Shown here one piece after another: positions 6,380 to 11,817 of a stretch of DNA of 11,950 nucleotides; the first letter of the stretch is position 1; each line of letters begins with the position of its first letter. This stretch comes from DASQPR01 sp035713725 (lineage in GTDB: Bacteria; Actinomycetota; Actinomycetes; Mycobacteriales; Micromonosporaceae): assembly GCA_035713725.1 (NCBI GenBank), contig DASTMZ010000100.1, positions 1 to 11,950 of the forward strand. The letters run 5' to 3'. The notes below the pieces were generated by a model, which saw nothing but the letters and a program-made list of their open reading frames with translations, was not told the origin of the DNA and did not search any database. A program made the position numbers and the translations under genes.

Positions 6380-8215
6380 CTAGCTGGCGTCGAGGCCGCG
6401 AAGGATCAGCGGCAGTCGGTCGGCGCCGTCCGGTCCGATGCGCACTGGTACGCCCCAGTCCTGTCGCGTGAGGTGGCACGCCGGGAACTCGCCGTCCGCG
6501 TCACATGTCGCGGCCTGGGCGACGACCTGCAGAACGCCGCCGTCGACGCCGCTCGCGATGACCAGCCGGCGGGTCAACTCCGTCGTCGAGCCGGCACCCT
6601 CCACCAGCAACTCGGGCGGCGACGCGGAGACCTGAAGCCGGGTGGACGGCCCGAACGATTCGTCGAGCTTCTCGCCGGGCGGCGGCGTAAAGATGACGTC
6701 CAGCGTGACCTCGCCGGACGTGAGCCAGGTCGGCGGGCGCTCAGTGCGCATCCGTACGCCGTCCGGCGTGATACCGGCCGCTGCGAGCGCGCCGGGTGCC
6801 AGTCGGGTCAACCGATGCGCCGCCGACTCCACGACGACGATGCCGCCGTCCGGTGTGCGCACGATGTCGCTCGGCTCGGCGAATCCGGTCGCGACCGTCT
6901 CGACCGTACGGTCGCCGTGCCCGTCGCTCGCGGTGATGAGGCGGACCGCACCGTTGTACGTGTCGGCCACGAGTACGGCTCCGTCCGGCAGAGCACACAC
7001 GCCGAGCGGATGTTGGAACAGCGCAGTGGCGGCGGGACCGTCCATCAACCCGAAGTCGAAGAGGCCCTGACCGACAGCTGTGTGCATCTCGCCGTCGTGT
7101 ACCCAACGGACCGCCGACGACTCACTGTCCGCGATCCAGAGCCGGTCTCCTGCTACCGACAGGCCCGACGGTTGCGCCATCCACACCTCGGCCAGAGGCC
7201 CGTCGCGCAACGCCTCGACGGTCGTGCCGGCGTACACACCCGCGGTCCGCTTGACCGGATCGAACCACCACAGCTGGTGAATGCCGGCCATCGCCACGAT
7301 GACCTTGTCGTCGTACCACGCGACATCCCACGGCGACGAAAGGTCGACGACGAATGCGTCGTGGGCATCCGGGCCGGGATCGGTTCGCCACGGTTGCCCG
7401 GATCCGGCGACGGTGCGCACTGAGCCGTCGGCCAGCCGTACGCCACGCAGCAAATGGTTCACGGTGTCGGCGACGACGATGTCGTACCCGGCTATCTCGG
7501 CGACGTGCTCCGGCAAGCAGCACAGCCCCTGTGGCTCGTTGAACCGCGCGCGATCCGGTCCGCCGTCCTCACGGCCACGACGTCCCTCGCCGATGCGGCG
7601 GCGTACCGTCTCGCCGTCCGGTTCCAGTTCGACGAGCGAATGCTGTGCGGACGACGACACGAGGAACCCGCCGTCGCGCAACACCAGCGCTTTGCCCGGG
7701 AATCGCAGATCGGTCGACGGTTCGGTGGGCGGCACGTATGGACCGTAGCCGCGATGCAGCGTGCCGTCGAGGTCGTGCTTCGCGACCAACTGGTCGATGA
7801 GGCGTACCAGTCCTTCGCCGTGCCCCTCGCCGGACATGCTCGCCACGAGGTACCCGGTCGGGTCGATCACCGCGAGCGTCGGCCACGCCTTCGCCGCGTA
7901 CTGGCGCCAGGTGACGAGGTCCGGATCGTCGAGTACGGGATGCGCAACGCCGTAGCGCTCAACGGCGGCGGCGAGCGCGTCCGGGTCCTTCTCGTGGTCA
8001 AACTTCGGCGAGTGCACGCCGATCACGACGAGTACGTCGGCGTACTTGTCCTCGATCGCGCGCAGCTCGTCGATCACGTGCAGACAGTTGACGCAGCAGA
8101 ACGTCCAAAAGTCGAGAAGGACGATCTTGCCTCGGAGATCGGCAAGACTCAGCTCTCGCCCACCCGTGTTGAGCCAACCCCGTCCGCGCAACTCCGGCGC
8201 CCGTACCCGTGCCAT
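6380..8215 (-). CDS. Thioredoxin-like domain plus NHL-repeat protein (NHLRC2-like)
   Basis: The 611-residue protein begins with a thioredoxin/TlpA-like domain (about residues 1-150): LRGKIVLLDFWTFCCVNCLHVIDEL carries the redox pair Cys41-Val-Asn-Cys44, and AYPTL-type cis-Pro is seen as KAWPTLAVI. It is followed by NHL beta-propeller repeats, seen as recurring blades such as VVADTVNHLLRGV, WIADSESSAVRWV and LVADTYNGAVRLI, and a C-terminal beta-rich region of about 100 residues. This order matches NHLRC2-type proteins, whose bacterial role is unsettled; a redox-linked scaffold is a reasonable inference. There is no signal peptide, so it is probably cytoplasmic. The ATG at 8215 is chosen because AGGA lies 8 bases before it; ATG 8224 and TTG 8248 are in-frame alternatives. 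Part of its 5' end is duplicated at 8892-8965. Confidence 0.88.
   Translation of the reverse strand: MARVRAPELRGRGWLNTGGRELSLADLRGKIVLLDFWTFCCVNCLHVIDELRAIEDKYADVLVVIGVHSPKFDHEKDPDALAAAVERYGVAHPVLDDPDLVTWRQYAAKAWPTLAVIDPTGYLVASMSGEGHGEGLVRLIDQLVAKHDLDGTLHRGYGPYVPPTEPSTDLRFPGKALVLRDGGFLVSSSAQHSLVELEPDGETVRRRIGEGRRGREDGGPDRARFNEPQGLCCLPEHVAEIAGYDIVVADTVNHLLRGVRLADGSVRTVAGSGQPWRTDPGPDAHDAFVVDLSSPWDVAWYDDKVIVAMAGIHQLWWFDPVKRTAGVYAGTTVEALRDGPLAEVWMAQPSGLSVAGDRLWIADSESSAVRWVHDGEMHTAVGQGLFDFGLMDGPAATALFQHPLGVCALPDGAVLVADTYNGAVRLITASDGHGDRTVETVATGFAEPSDIVRTPDGGIVVVESAAHRLTRLAPGALAAAGITPDGVRMRTERPPTWLTSGEVTLDVIFTPPPGEKLDESFGPSTRLQVSASPPELLVEGAGSTTELTRRLVIASGVDGGVLQVVAQAATCDADGEFPACHLTRQDWGVPVRIGPDGADRLPLILRGLDAS
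8142..8204. repeat. Direct repeat copy A, inside the 5' end of the thioredoxin/NHL gene
   Basis: This stretch, codons about 4-24 of the thioredoxin/NHL gene, reappears in the same orientation at 8905-8965. By hand alignment about 54 of 61 positions agree, with three small gaps. Weaker similarity extends the match outward to about 8129. The two copies bracket the TA-1 pair. Confidence 0.8.
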
Positions 8216-8265
8216 GTGATCCATCCTGCCCGACGAGAACTTCCGCAATGCGTCGCGGCCGGGGT

Positions 8266-8285
8266 GTGGCGAGGCGTGGCGAGGC
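8266..8285. repeat. Two tandem GTGGCGAGGC units before TA-1
   Basis: GTGGCGAGGC occurs twice head to tail at 8266-8275 and 8276-8285, followed by a partial unit GAGGCGA to 8292. It lies in and just above the expected -35 region of the TA-1 promoter. It may be a simple slippage repeat, or a site for a regulator. Confidence 0.5.
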
Positions 8286-8291
8286 GAGGCG

Positions 8292-8324
8292 ATACCACCT
8301 CACGGTGGTATAGTTCGGTGGTAT
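8292..8324 (+). promoter_or_regulatory. TA-1 promoter and operator, three half-sites
   Basis: ATACCACC at 8292-8299 and GGTGGTAT at 8304-8311 form a perfect 8-base inverted repeat with a 4-base centre. A third half-site, GGTGGTAT, follows at 8317-8324 in direct orientation, 13 bases after the second. The -10 box TATAGT (8309-8314) overlaps the second half-site. The antitoxin ATG (8323-8325) lies at the end of the third, 8 bases after the -10 box, implying a leaderless mRNA. The layout fits autorepression by a ribbon-helix-helix antitoxin or the TA complex. Confidence 0.65.
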
Positions 8325-8565
8325 GACGGTCGCCATCAAGCGAACTCTGTCCATGCGCCCCGATGTGGACCGAATGTTGGCAGAGCATGTTCGGCGGACT
8401 CCGGGCGCAACGATGTCGTCGACGGTTAACGCAGCGCTTGTCGACTACTTGGAAGCTGCCGCGCTGACGGCGTACCGAGCGTGGGATCTTGCGGCCGACC
8501 CCGATGAGCGAAGTGCGTTGGCAGCGTTCGACGCACACAACGAAGAGTCGTGGGCGTCGGGGTGA
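8323..8565 (+). CDS. TA-1 antitoxin, MazE/ribbon-helix-helix-like
   Basis: This 80-residue protein is the upstream partner of a MazF-like toxin. The N-terminal half (AIKRTLSMRPDVDRMLAEHV, then SSTVNAALVDYL) has the strand-helix-helix pattern of a small DNA-binding antitoxin. The C-terminal half is acidic and ends NEESWASG, as expected for a toxin-binding tail. The start is fixed by the promoter: TATAGT sits 8 bases before the ATG and the ATG lies within an operator half-site, so there is no SD. Its TGA overlaps the toxin GTG. Family assignment rests mainly on length, context and pattern. Confidence 0.75.
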   Translation: MTVAIKRTLSMRPDVDRMLAEHVRRTPGATMSSTVNAALVDYLEAAALTAYRAWDLAADPDERSALAAFDAHNEESWASG

Positions 8566-8876
8566 GGCGCGGCAGCATTCTGCATTACGTAGTCGGAAGC
8601 CACCGGTTGCGAGTAGTCGTCGTCACCGCGGACCGGTACAACCCCGAACACGGTCTGGTTGCTCCGTTGCGCGAGCGCCCGGGGCCAGACCTGATGCCGG
8701 CGTTCCTCGTGCCGCTGAGCCGGCAGGACTGGCCCACCCCAGCCGTCTTGGATGTTTCGCGCGTTCGGTCGCTCGATGCCGCGTCGATCGCGGGAGCGGC
8801 GGGCCAACTCACGCAGGCGACGCTTCAGGCGTTGACGATGGCATTGCGCACCTACCTGGGCGCCGGAGACCGGTAA
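8562..8876 (+). CDS. TA-1 toxin, MazF/PemK-like
   Basis: The 104-residue protein resembles MazF/PemK endoribonucleases of the CcdB/MazF fold, which cleave mRNA at short motifs. The start VRRGSILHYVV matches the family's basic opening (R-R-G-x-I/V), and VVVVTADRYN and LVAPL are the following core strands. The C-terminal RVRSLDAASIAGAAGQLTQATLQALTMALRTYLG is the usual end helix. The GTG at 8562 gives this canonical N-terminus and a GTGA overlap with the antitoxin stop; a GTG at 8550 would add four residues. It is somewhat divergent in the middle, so the cleavage specificity cannot be guessed. It is probably active, since no motif is visibly lost. Confidence 0.75.
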   Translation: MRRGSILHYVVGSHRLRVVVVTADRYNPEHGLVAPLRERPGPDLMPAFLVPLSRQDWPTPAVLDVSRVRSLDAASIAGAAGQLTQATLQALTMALRTYLGAGDR

Positions 8877-8891
8877 GCGTCGCGAGTAGAC

Positions 8892-8965
8892 GCAGGGGAG
8901 GTCAGCAAGACTCGGCCCGCCCGCCCGTGTTTGAGCCAACCCGTCCGTGCAACTCCGGAGCCCGT
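8892..8965 (-). pseudogene. Direct repeat copy B: decayed duplicate of the thioredoxin/NHL gene 5' end
   Basis: Read on the minus strand, this segment reproduces the early codons of the thioredoxin/NHL gene (APEL, then GWL.TGGR), with a one-base deletion, a one-base insertion and a two-base deletion that break the frame. The strong match is 8905-8965 against 8142-8204; similarity fades by 8892. A CAT at 8973-8975 may be the relic of the start codon. It cannot encode a useful protein. It lies just after the TA-1 toxin, so TA-1 is flanked by direct repeats. Confidence 0.7.
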
Positions 8966-9059
8966 CCCGCCGTCATACGGCAACATGTCGAAGCACGAGC
9001 CTGGACCCAGGTGCAGGGCTCTGGCACGCCGGGTCAAACTCCTGCCTGGCCAGCTCTGG

Positions 9060-9412
9060 ATGAAGCTGGAAGGCTGGTGGGTGTGGTGCCTCGATCCGGT
9101 GAACAGCCCAGAGCTGATCAGCCGCCTTCGTAGCCATGGTCGCGACCGGCAATTCGAAGTCGCGTGGGTGGGCGAACGGTGGCGTGACCTCGTCGCGACG
9201 TGCCACGCTCGGCTCGAGAGAGTGTTCCCGGACTACGACCTGCTCAGTGTGAAGCAGAAGTTCGGCGTGCTGCGTACCAAGCGTTTCCGCATCGGTGGGT
9301 CGCTGGCGAAACTCGGTGGTCGACACAGGAATACGGCGATCTCCAAGAGATCACGGAGGACTTCCGGGTCCAATCCGAGACCACGTGCGAGTGGTGCAGC
9401 GCGCCGCCCCGT
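9060..9412 (+). pseudogene. Frameshifted, 3'-truncated small gene with CEWC motif
   Basis: From ATG 9060 the frame reads MKLEGWWVWCLDP, then FEVAWVGERWRDLVATCHARLERVFPDYDLLSVKQKFGVL. The matching continuation, AYQAFPHRWVAGETRWSTQEYGDLQEITEDFRVQSETTCEWCSAPP, lies in the next frame. The switch is at about 9272, where CTG|CG reads as if one base of CTGGCG is missing. I recall similar actinobacterial hypothetical proteins in which the C-E-W-C pair precedes a second cysteine pair, suggesting a zinc-binding end. Here that end is absent: sequence similarity to the TA-2 toxin begins at about 9400-9412 on the other strand. No SD precedes the ATG. The in-frame extension up to 8931 runs through repeat copy B and is not real. 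Function unknown. Confidence 0.6.
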
Positions 9413-9444
9413 AGGAGCGTCCAGATCTGGCCTCGCCTCACCAT
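9400..9444 (-). pseudogene. TA-2 toxin stub, MazF/PemK-like N-terminus only
   Basis: On the minus strand, directly overlapping the antitoxin stop, lies MVRRGQIWTLLRGGA, the typical first 15 residues of a MazF/PemK toxin (compare VRRGSILHY in TA-1 and VIRRGDVYW in TA-3). ATG 9444 or GTG 9441 would start it. After that the frame continues to about 9244, but there it is the antisense of the CEWC gene and shows no MazF motifs. The toxin is therefore cut off after roughly 15 codons and cannot be active. Confidence 0.6.
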
Positions 9445-9686
9445 TCCGAGCCGTGCAGCGCAACGTCATTGCTGCTCTCGATCAGGGCCGCGTCGTCGCC
9501 GGTCTGCTTTGCGCTCAGGCGCCGCATGAAGTCGCCGTACGCCTGAGCAGCCGCCCGCTGCCGTGACCGACGCGCGTCCGGTAGCACCCGGCGAACGGCG
9601 TCCGTGACCGCGGCTGAGGCGTTCCCTTGGTTCTTCAGGTAGGCGGCGACATCGTCGGGAACGCTGATGCTGAGCTTGACGGTCAC
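9438..9686 (-). CDS. TA-2 antitoxin, ribbon-helix-helix, now without its toxin
   Basis: This 82-residue protein opens VKLSISVPDDVAAYLKNQGNASAAVTDAVRRVL, the ribbon-helix-helix strand followed by two helices of MazE-type antitoxins. It ends in a charged tail finishing HGSEW; the C-terminal Trp after acidic residues recurs in the TA-3 antitoxin (DQDDW). It starts with GTG at 9686. Both a TAGGAT -10 box 6 bases before it and GGTAGGA, which could act as an SD, are present, so leaderless or led translation is possible. The toxin frame begins at its stop but is truncated. The antitoxin frame is intact, so it may still be made and could bind a related toxin. Confidence 0.78.
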   Translation of the reverse strand: MTVKLSISVPDDVAAYLKNQGNASAAVTDAVRRVLPDARRSRQRAAAQAYGDFMRRLSAKQTGDDAALIESSNDVALHGSEW

Positions 9687-9692
9687 ACCATC

Positions 9693-9698
9693 ATCCTA
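9693..9698 (-). promoter_or_regulatory. Probable -10 box of the TA-2 antitoxin
   Basis: On the minus strand TAGGAT is followed by 6 bases and then GTG (9686). The spacing matches the other leaderless-type starts in the window. No clear palindrome surrounds it, unlike TA-1 and TA-3. Confidence 0.4.
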
Positions 9699-9837
9699 CC
9701 GACGACGCAGCCGTCGCGACGACTTCGATGAGTGTCGGATCGCACTGGGGCGCCCACTGCGCAGCGAGCTGCGCCGGCTAAGGGGGAGCGGTCCACAGTG
9801 TAGGGATTCCCCAGATTCCTCCGTTCGCCGAATTGCC

Positions 9838-9843
9838 TACGGT
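9838..9843 (+). promoter_or_regulatory. Possible -10 box for the 9931 lipoprotein
   Basis: TACGGT fits TANNNT and lies in the 244-base gap between the divergent TA-2 antitoxin and the lipoprotein. It would give a leader of about 80 bases. No convincing -35 is seen, and TAGGGA at 9801-9806 is an alternative. I see nothing else in this gap. Confidence 0.2.
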
Positions 9844-9930
9844 CACCGCAGTACCGGTTTCCCTCACGCCACGACCTGCGGTTCACACCGCGGCGCGGGT
9901 GGCGCAGGGTCGTCGCGAGCTGGAGGAATC

Positions 9931-10464
9931 ATGAGGTACAAGGCGTTGATCGTCGCGATCGTCGCGTTGGCCGCGCTCGTCGGGTGCTCCAATGGCGGGT
10001 CGACGTCGGGCTCGAGGAACGGAACATCCGCGAATCAAGCGGCCGGCAAAGCAGCGGGCGGCGGCACCAACAATGCAGCGGGCGGCGGGGGCGGCAACCC
10101 GTGCTCGCTGATCACGAAGGACGAGGCCTCGGCCGTACTGGGCGAGCAAGCCAAAGACGGTGTCGGCCACAGCTCGCAGGGTACGAAGCAATGCCAGTGG
10201 GATTCTGCCAACGGTTCTGTCGCCATCCTCGTTTTCATCGGCGGCCAAAAGGCCAGCTGGACGCAGACCCATGATCTCGCAAAGCAAACGTACGCGGCGA
10301 AGTTCAGTGACGTCTCAGGCCTCGGTGACGCCGCCTTCTCCAACGGATTCGACGTGCACATCCTCAAGGGCGATGACATGTACCAGATCGGCGTCGCTGG
10401 GCCCTTCCAGGACAAGGTGACTCGGGCGATCACCGTCGCGAAGGAAGCACTGGCTCGAGCCTGA
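9931..10464 (+). CDS. Lipoprotein with DUF3558-like sequence
   Basis: The 177-residue product has a lipoprotein signal peptide: MRYKALIVAIVALAALVGC, lipobox LVGC with Cys at residue 19. A Gly/Ser/Asn/Ala linker of about 40 residues follows, then a globular domain beginning NPCSLITKDEASAVLG. That opening, followed later by QCQWDSANGSVAILV and a C-terminal half with GLGDAAF, resembles DUF3558-type lipoproteins common in mycobacteria and relatives, whose role is unknown. The two cysteines (NPCS and KQCQW) could form a disulfide. ATG 9931 is chosen because GGAGG lies 4 bases before it, the best SD in the window, and because it begins the signal peptide. The open frame back to 9667 is not coding. 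It stands alone between TA-2 and a gene remnant. Confidence 0.82.
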   Translation: MRYKALIVAIVALAALVGCSNGGSTSGSRNGTSANQAAGKAAGGGTNNAAGGGGGNPCSLITKDEASAVLGEQAKDGVGHSSQGTKQCQWDSANGSVAILVFIGGQKASWTQTHDLAKQTYAAKFSDVSGLGDAAFSNGFDVHILKGDDMYQIGVAGPFQDKVTRAITVAKEALARA

Positions 10465-10478
10465 GCCATCCGGGGCTC
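10463..10478 (+). terminator. Weak hairpin at the lipoprotein stop
   Basis: GAGCC at 10463-10467 can pair with GGCTC at 10474-10478 across a 6-base loop. The hairpin begins within the TGA stop. A further palindrome, GGCTCGAGCC at 10452-10461, sits just before it. There is no U-tract. Confidence 0.25.
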
Positions 10479-10579
10479 GCGGCTGTGCCCAGGCGAGACC
10501 ATGGCTGTCGAAAGCGCGGGCGGTTTATCCATGGCGGAGTCGAAATCTTCTACTGGAACGCCGTCACCGGGGCCGATTC

Positions 10580-10762
10580 ACCAGCCAACAACTGTTTGGC
10601 GCCGACCCGGCTGTCATTGCGGCGTACGCCGATGCCGTGCACGGTCCCTGCCGTCCATTACTCGAGGGAGACGCAGCGATGTGGGACAGATTGCGACGGC
10701 AGCGCCGAGCAAGGATCGCGTACCACCGCCACCAGTCAGCTGTGACCGGTCGGCCGGCATGA
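10580..10762 (+). pseudogene. Probable remnant of an unrecognised gene
   Basis: In one plus-strand frame this stretch reads like protein: LFGADPAVIAAYADAVHGPC, then RPLLEGDAAMWDRLRRQRRARIAYHRHQ, ending at TGA 10760-10762. It is rich in helix-forming residues with amphipathic spacing. The frame is open upstream past 10500 but has no ATG, GTG or SD before a GTG inside the conserved-looking part, and upstream residues look random. Another frame at about 10524-10595 (VEIFYWNAVTGAD) also looks protein-like, so a frameshift is possible. I do not recognise a family. The segment ends 2 bases before the convergent TA-3 toxin. It fills most of the 300-base gap between 10464 and 10765, in which I see no other gene. 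Confidence 0.3.
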
Positions 10763-10764
10763 GG

Positions 10765-11106
10765 TCAAAGCGCGAGCACCTGGCGAAGCCCGTCTTCGAC
10801 TTCTCGCATGAGACTGGACGGCACGCTACCGGCACCGTCGCCGAGATCGTCTTTGTTGAGAGTGACGACCGCGGTGACGTTAACGACAGAGTCCCGACGT
10901 AGACCTGTGACGGCACTCGGGAGCAGCACATTGCCGGGCATAGCTGCCAGCGCAGTGTTCGAGGAAATGACCAGGACGACGACGGTTGCGAGACGGCTTG
11001 CGTTATACGACGCAGACTGAACGACGAGGACGGGGCGGTGCTTCGCGGGGCGACGCCCATCCGCTTCGCCGAGGTCCGCCCAGTAGACGTCTCCGCGGCG
11101 GATCAC
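10765..11106 (-). CDS. mazF: TA-3 toxin, MazF/PemK family
   Basis: The 113-residue protein is a canonical MazF/PemK-type endoribonuclease. It opens VIRRGDVYWADLGEADGRRPAKHRPVLVVQSASYNASRL, the loop-strand core with the conserved Arg and H/K-R-P-V-LVVQ segment. It continues with VVVLVISSNTALAAMPGNVLLP and DSVVNVTAVVTLNKDDL, and ends in the helix LMREVEDGLRQVLAL. All expected blocks are present and the length is typical, so it should be active. GTG 11106 is preferred because it gives a GTGA overlap with the antitoxin TGA; a TTG at 11109 is the alternative. It is co-transcribed with and follows its antitoxin. Confidence 0.92.
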   Translation of the reverse strand: MIRRGDVYWADLGEADGRRPAKHRPVLVVQSASYNASRLATVVVLVISSNTALAAMPGNVLLPSAVTGLRRDSVVNVTAVVTLNKDDLGDGAGSVPSSLMREVEDGLRQVLAL

Positions 11107-11345
11107 CAATCGTCCTGGTCAGACAGCCTGCGTCGCCCCGTTCGTACCGCCGCCTTGGAGGATTCGTCGGGACCGACTACCTCGATGACGGAGTCAATTC
11201 GTCCGGTAAGCGACCGTGCGTCAAGCTCCCGGATGTAGTGGCGCGCTGCCGTTGTGAAGAACTCCGACCGACTCACACCGAGCGTCGCGGCACGGCGCTG
11301 GACCTCGTTGAAGGTCTCATCGGGCACCGAAATCGCTGTCTTCAT
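11103..11345 (-). CDS. mazE: TA-3 antitoxin, MazE-like ribbon-helix-helix protein
   Basis: The 80-residue protein starts MKTAISVPDETFNEVQRRAATLGVSRSEFFTTAARHYI, a textbook ribbon-helix-helix DNA-binding domain: strand AISVP, helix DETFNEVQRRAATLG, turn, helix SRSEFFTTAARHYI. The tail from about residue 40 is charged and ends SDQDDW, the likely toxin-binding segment that would plug the MazF active site. It acts in the cytoplasm as neutraliser and autorepressor. ATG 11345 follows a TATACT -10 box by 7 bases with no SD, so the mRNA is probably leaderless. Overlapping palindromes lie across that -10 box. Its stop overlaps the toxin start. Confidence 0.9.
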   Translation of the reverse strand: MKTAISVPDETFNEVQRRAATLGVSRSEFFTTAARHYIRELDARSLTGRIDSVIEVVGPDESSKAAVRTGRRRLSDQDDW

Positions 11346-11349
11346 ACCG

Positions 11350-11374
11350 CCGAGTATAACTCGGTATTACCGAG
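11350..11374 (-). promoter_or_regulatory. TA-3 promoter and operator, overlapping palindromes
   Basis: On the plus strand CCGAGT (11350-11355) and ACTCGG (11359-11364) form an inverted repeat around ATA. CTCGGTA (11360-11366) and TACCGAG (11368-11374) form a second one around a single T. The two share the middle half-site, giving three CGAG/CTCG half-sites at close to 10-base spacing. On the minus strand the -10 box TATACT (11358-11353) lies inside the first palindrome, 7 bases before the ATG. Binding of the MazE-like antitoxin here would block RNA polymerase. Confidence 0.65.
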
Positions 11375-11394
11375 GCGCGAAGCGGCGGCAACCA

Positions 11395-11811
11395 TCAAGC
11401 GTTGGGGAACAAGCAGAACGGGTGGCCGGCCGGGTCGAACAACACCTGTGTGTGGTCCTGCGGCTGGTGCTCGGCGAGCGTCGCGCCGCATTCGACCGCC
11501 CACGCGACAGCGTTCGCCACGTCGCCGTCGTCGGCCTGGATGTCGAGGTGCAGCATCATCGCTGGCTCGCCGTTGCGCGGCGGCCAGACCGGCGGCTCGT
11601 AGTCCGGCTCCCACTGAACGGCGATCGCCATCACGCCGCGATCGCTTGGCGACCGCAGCATCGCCCAGCCGTCCTCCGGCGGGAATCCCGGCCGAGCCGG
11701 CTCGTTGGCCACGATCTGCCAGCCAAGAAGGCGTTCGTAAAACGCGGCAAGCTCGCGCGGTTCGCGCGCTCCGATCACAACGGACGTCACGGTCAGGGGT
11801 GGGCGCTCCAT
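11395..11811 (-). CDS. VOC-family (glyoxalase/dioxygenase-fold) protein
   Basis: The 138-residue protein has the vicinal-oxygen-chelate fold pattern: two beta-alpha-beta-beta-beta halves, the first starting LTVTSVVIGAREPRELAAFYERLLGWQI and the second MMLHLDIQADDGDVANAVAWAVECGATL, ending VLFDPAGHPFCLFPNA. That ending is typical of 'glyoxalase-like domain' proteins in actinobacteria. Putative metal ligands such as the His in LHLDI and the acid or polar residue at the second half are only partly evident, so the enzyme activity (lyase, dioxygenase or resistance-type binding) is undecided. The ATG at 11811 is preferred over an in-frame upstream start at 11892, whose extra 27 residues look noncoding; a TACCGT -10 box ends 6 bases before 11811. 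It lies upstream of TA-3 on the same strand but has its own promoter and a 49-base gap separates them. Confidence 0.85.
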   Translation of the reverse strand: MERPPLTVTSVVIGAREPRELAAFYERLLGWQIVANEPARPGFPPEDGWAMLRSPSDRGVMAIAVQWEPDYEPPVWPPRNGEPAMMLHLDIQADDGDVANAVAWAVECGATLAEHQPQDHTQVLFDPAGHPFCLFPNA

Positions 11812-11817
11812 GCAATG

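Noticed and set aside
8266..8292. Possible CRISPR-like or iteron repeats before TA-1
   Set aside because: There are only two 10-base tandem units and a partial one, with no spacers and no replication gene nearby.
7454..8326. Plus-strand frame of 290 codons opposite the thioredoxin/NHL gene
   Set aside because: The minus strand carries the CxxC and NHL motifs; the plus frame has none.
8931..9059. 5' extension of the CEWC gene to an upstream start
   Set aside because: The extension reads through the antisense of repeat copy B, and the residues before ATG 9060 do not look conserved.
9272..9272. Programmed frameshift in the CEWC gene
   Set aside because: There is no slippery run or downstream structure that I can see, and the gene also lacks its 3' end.
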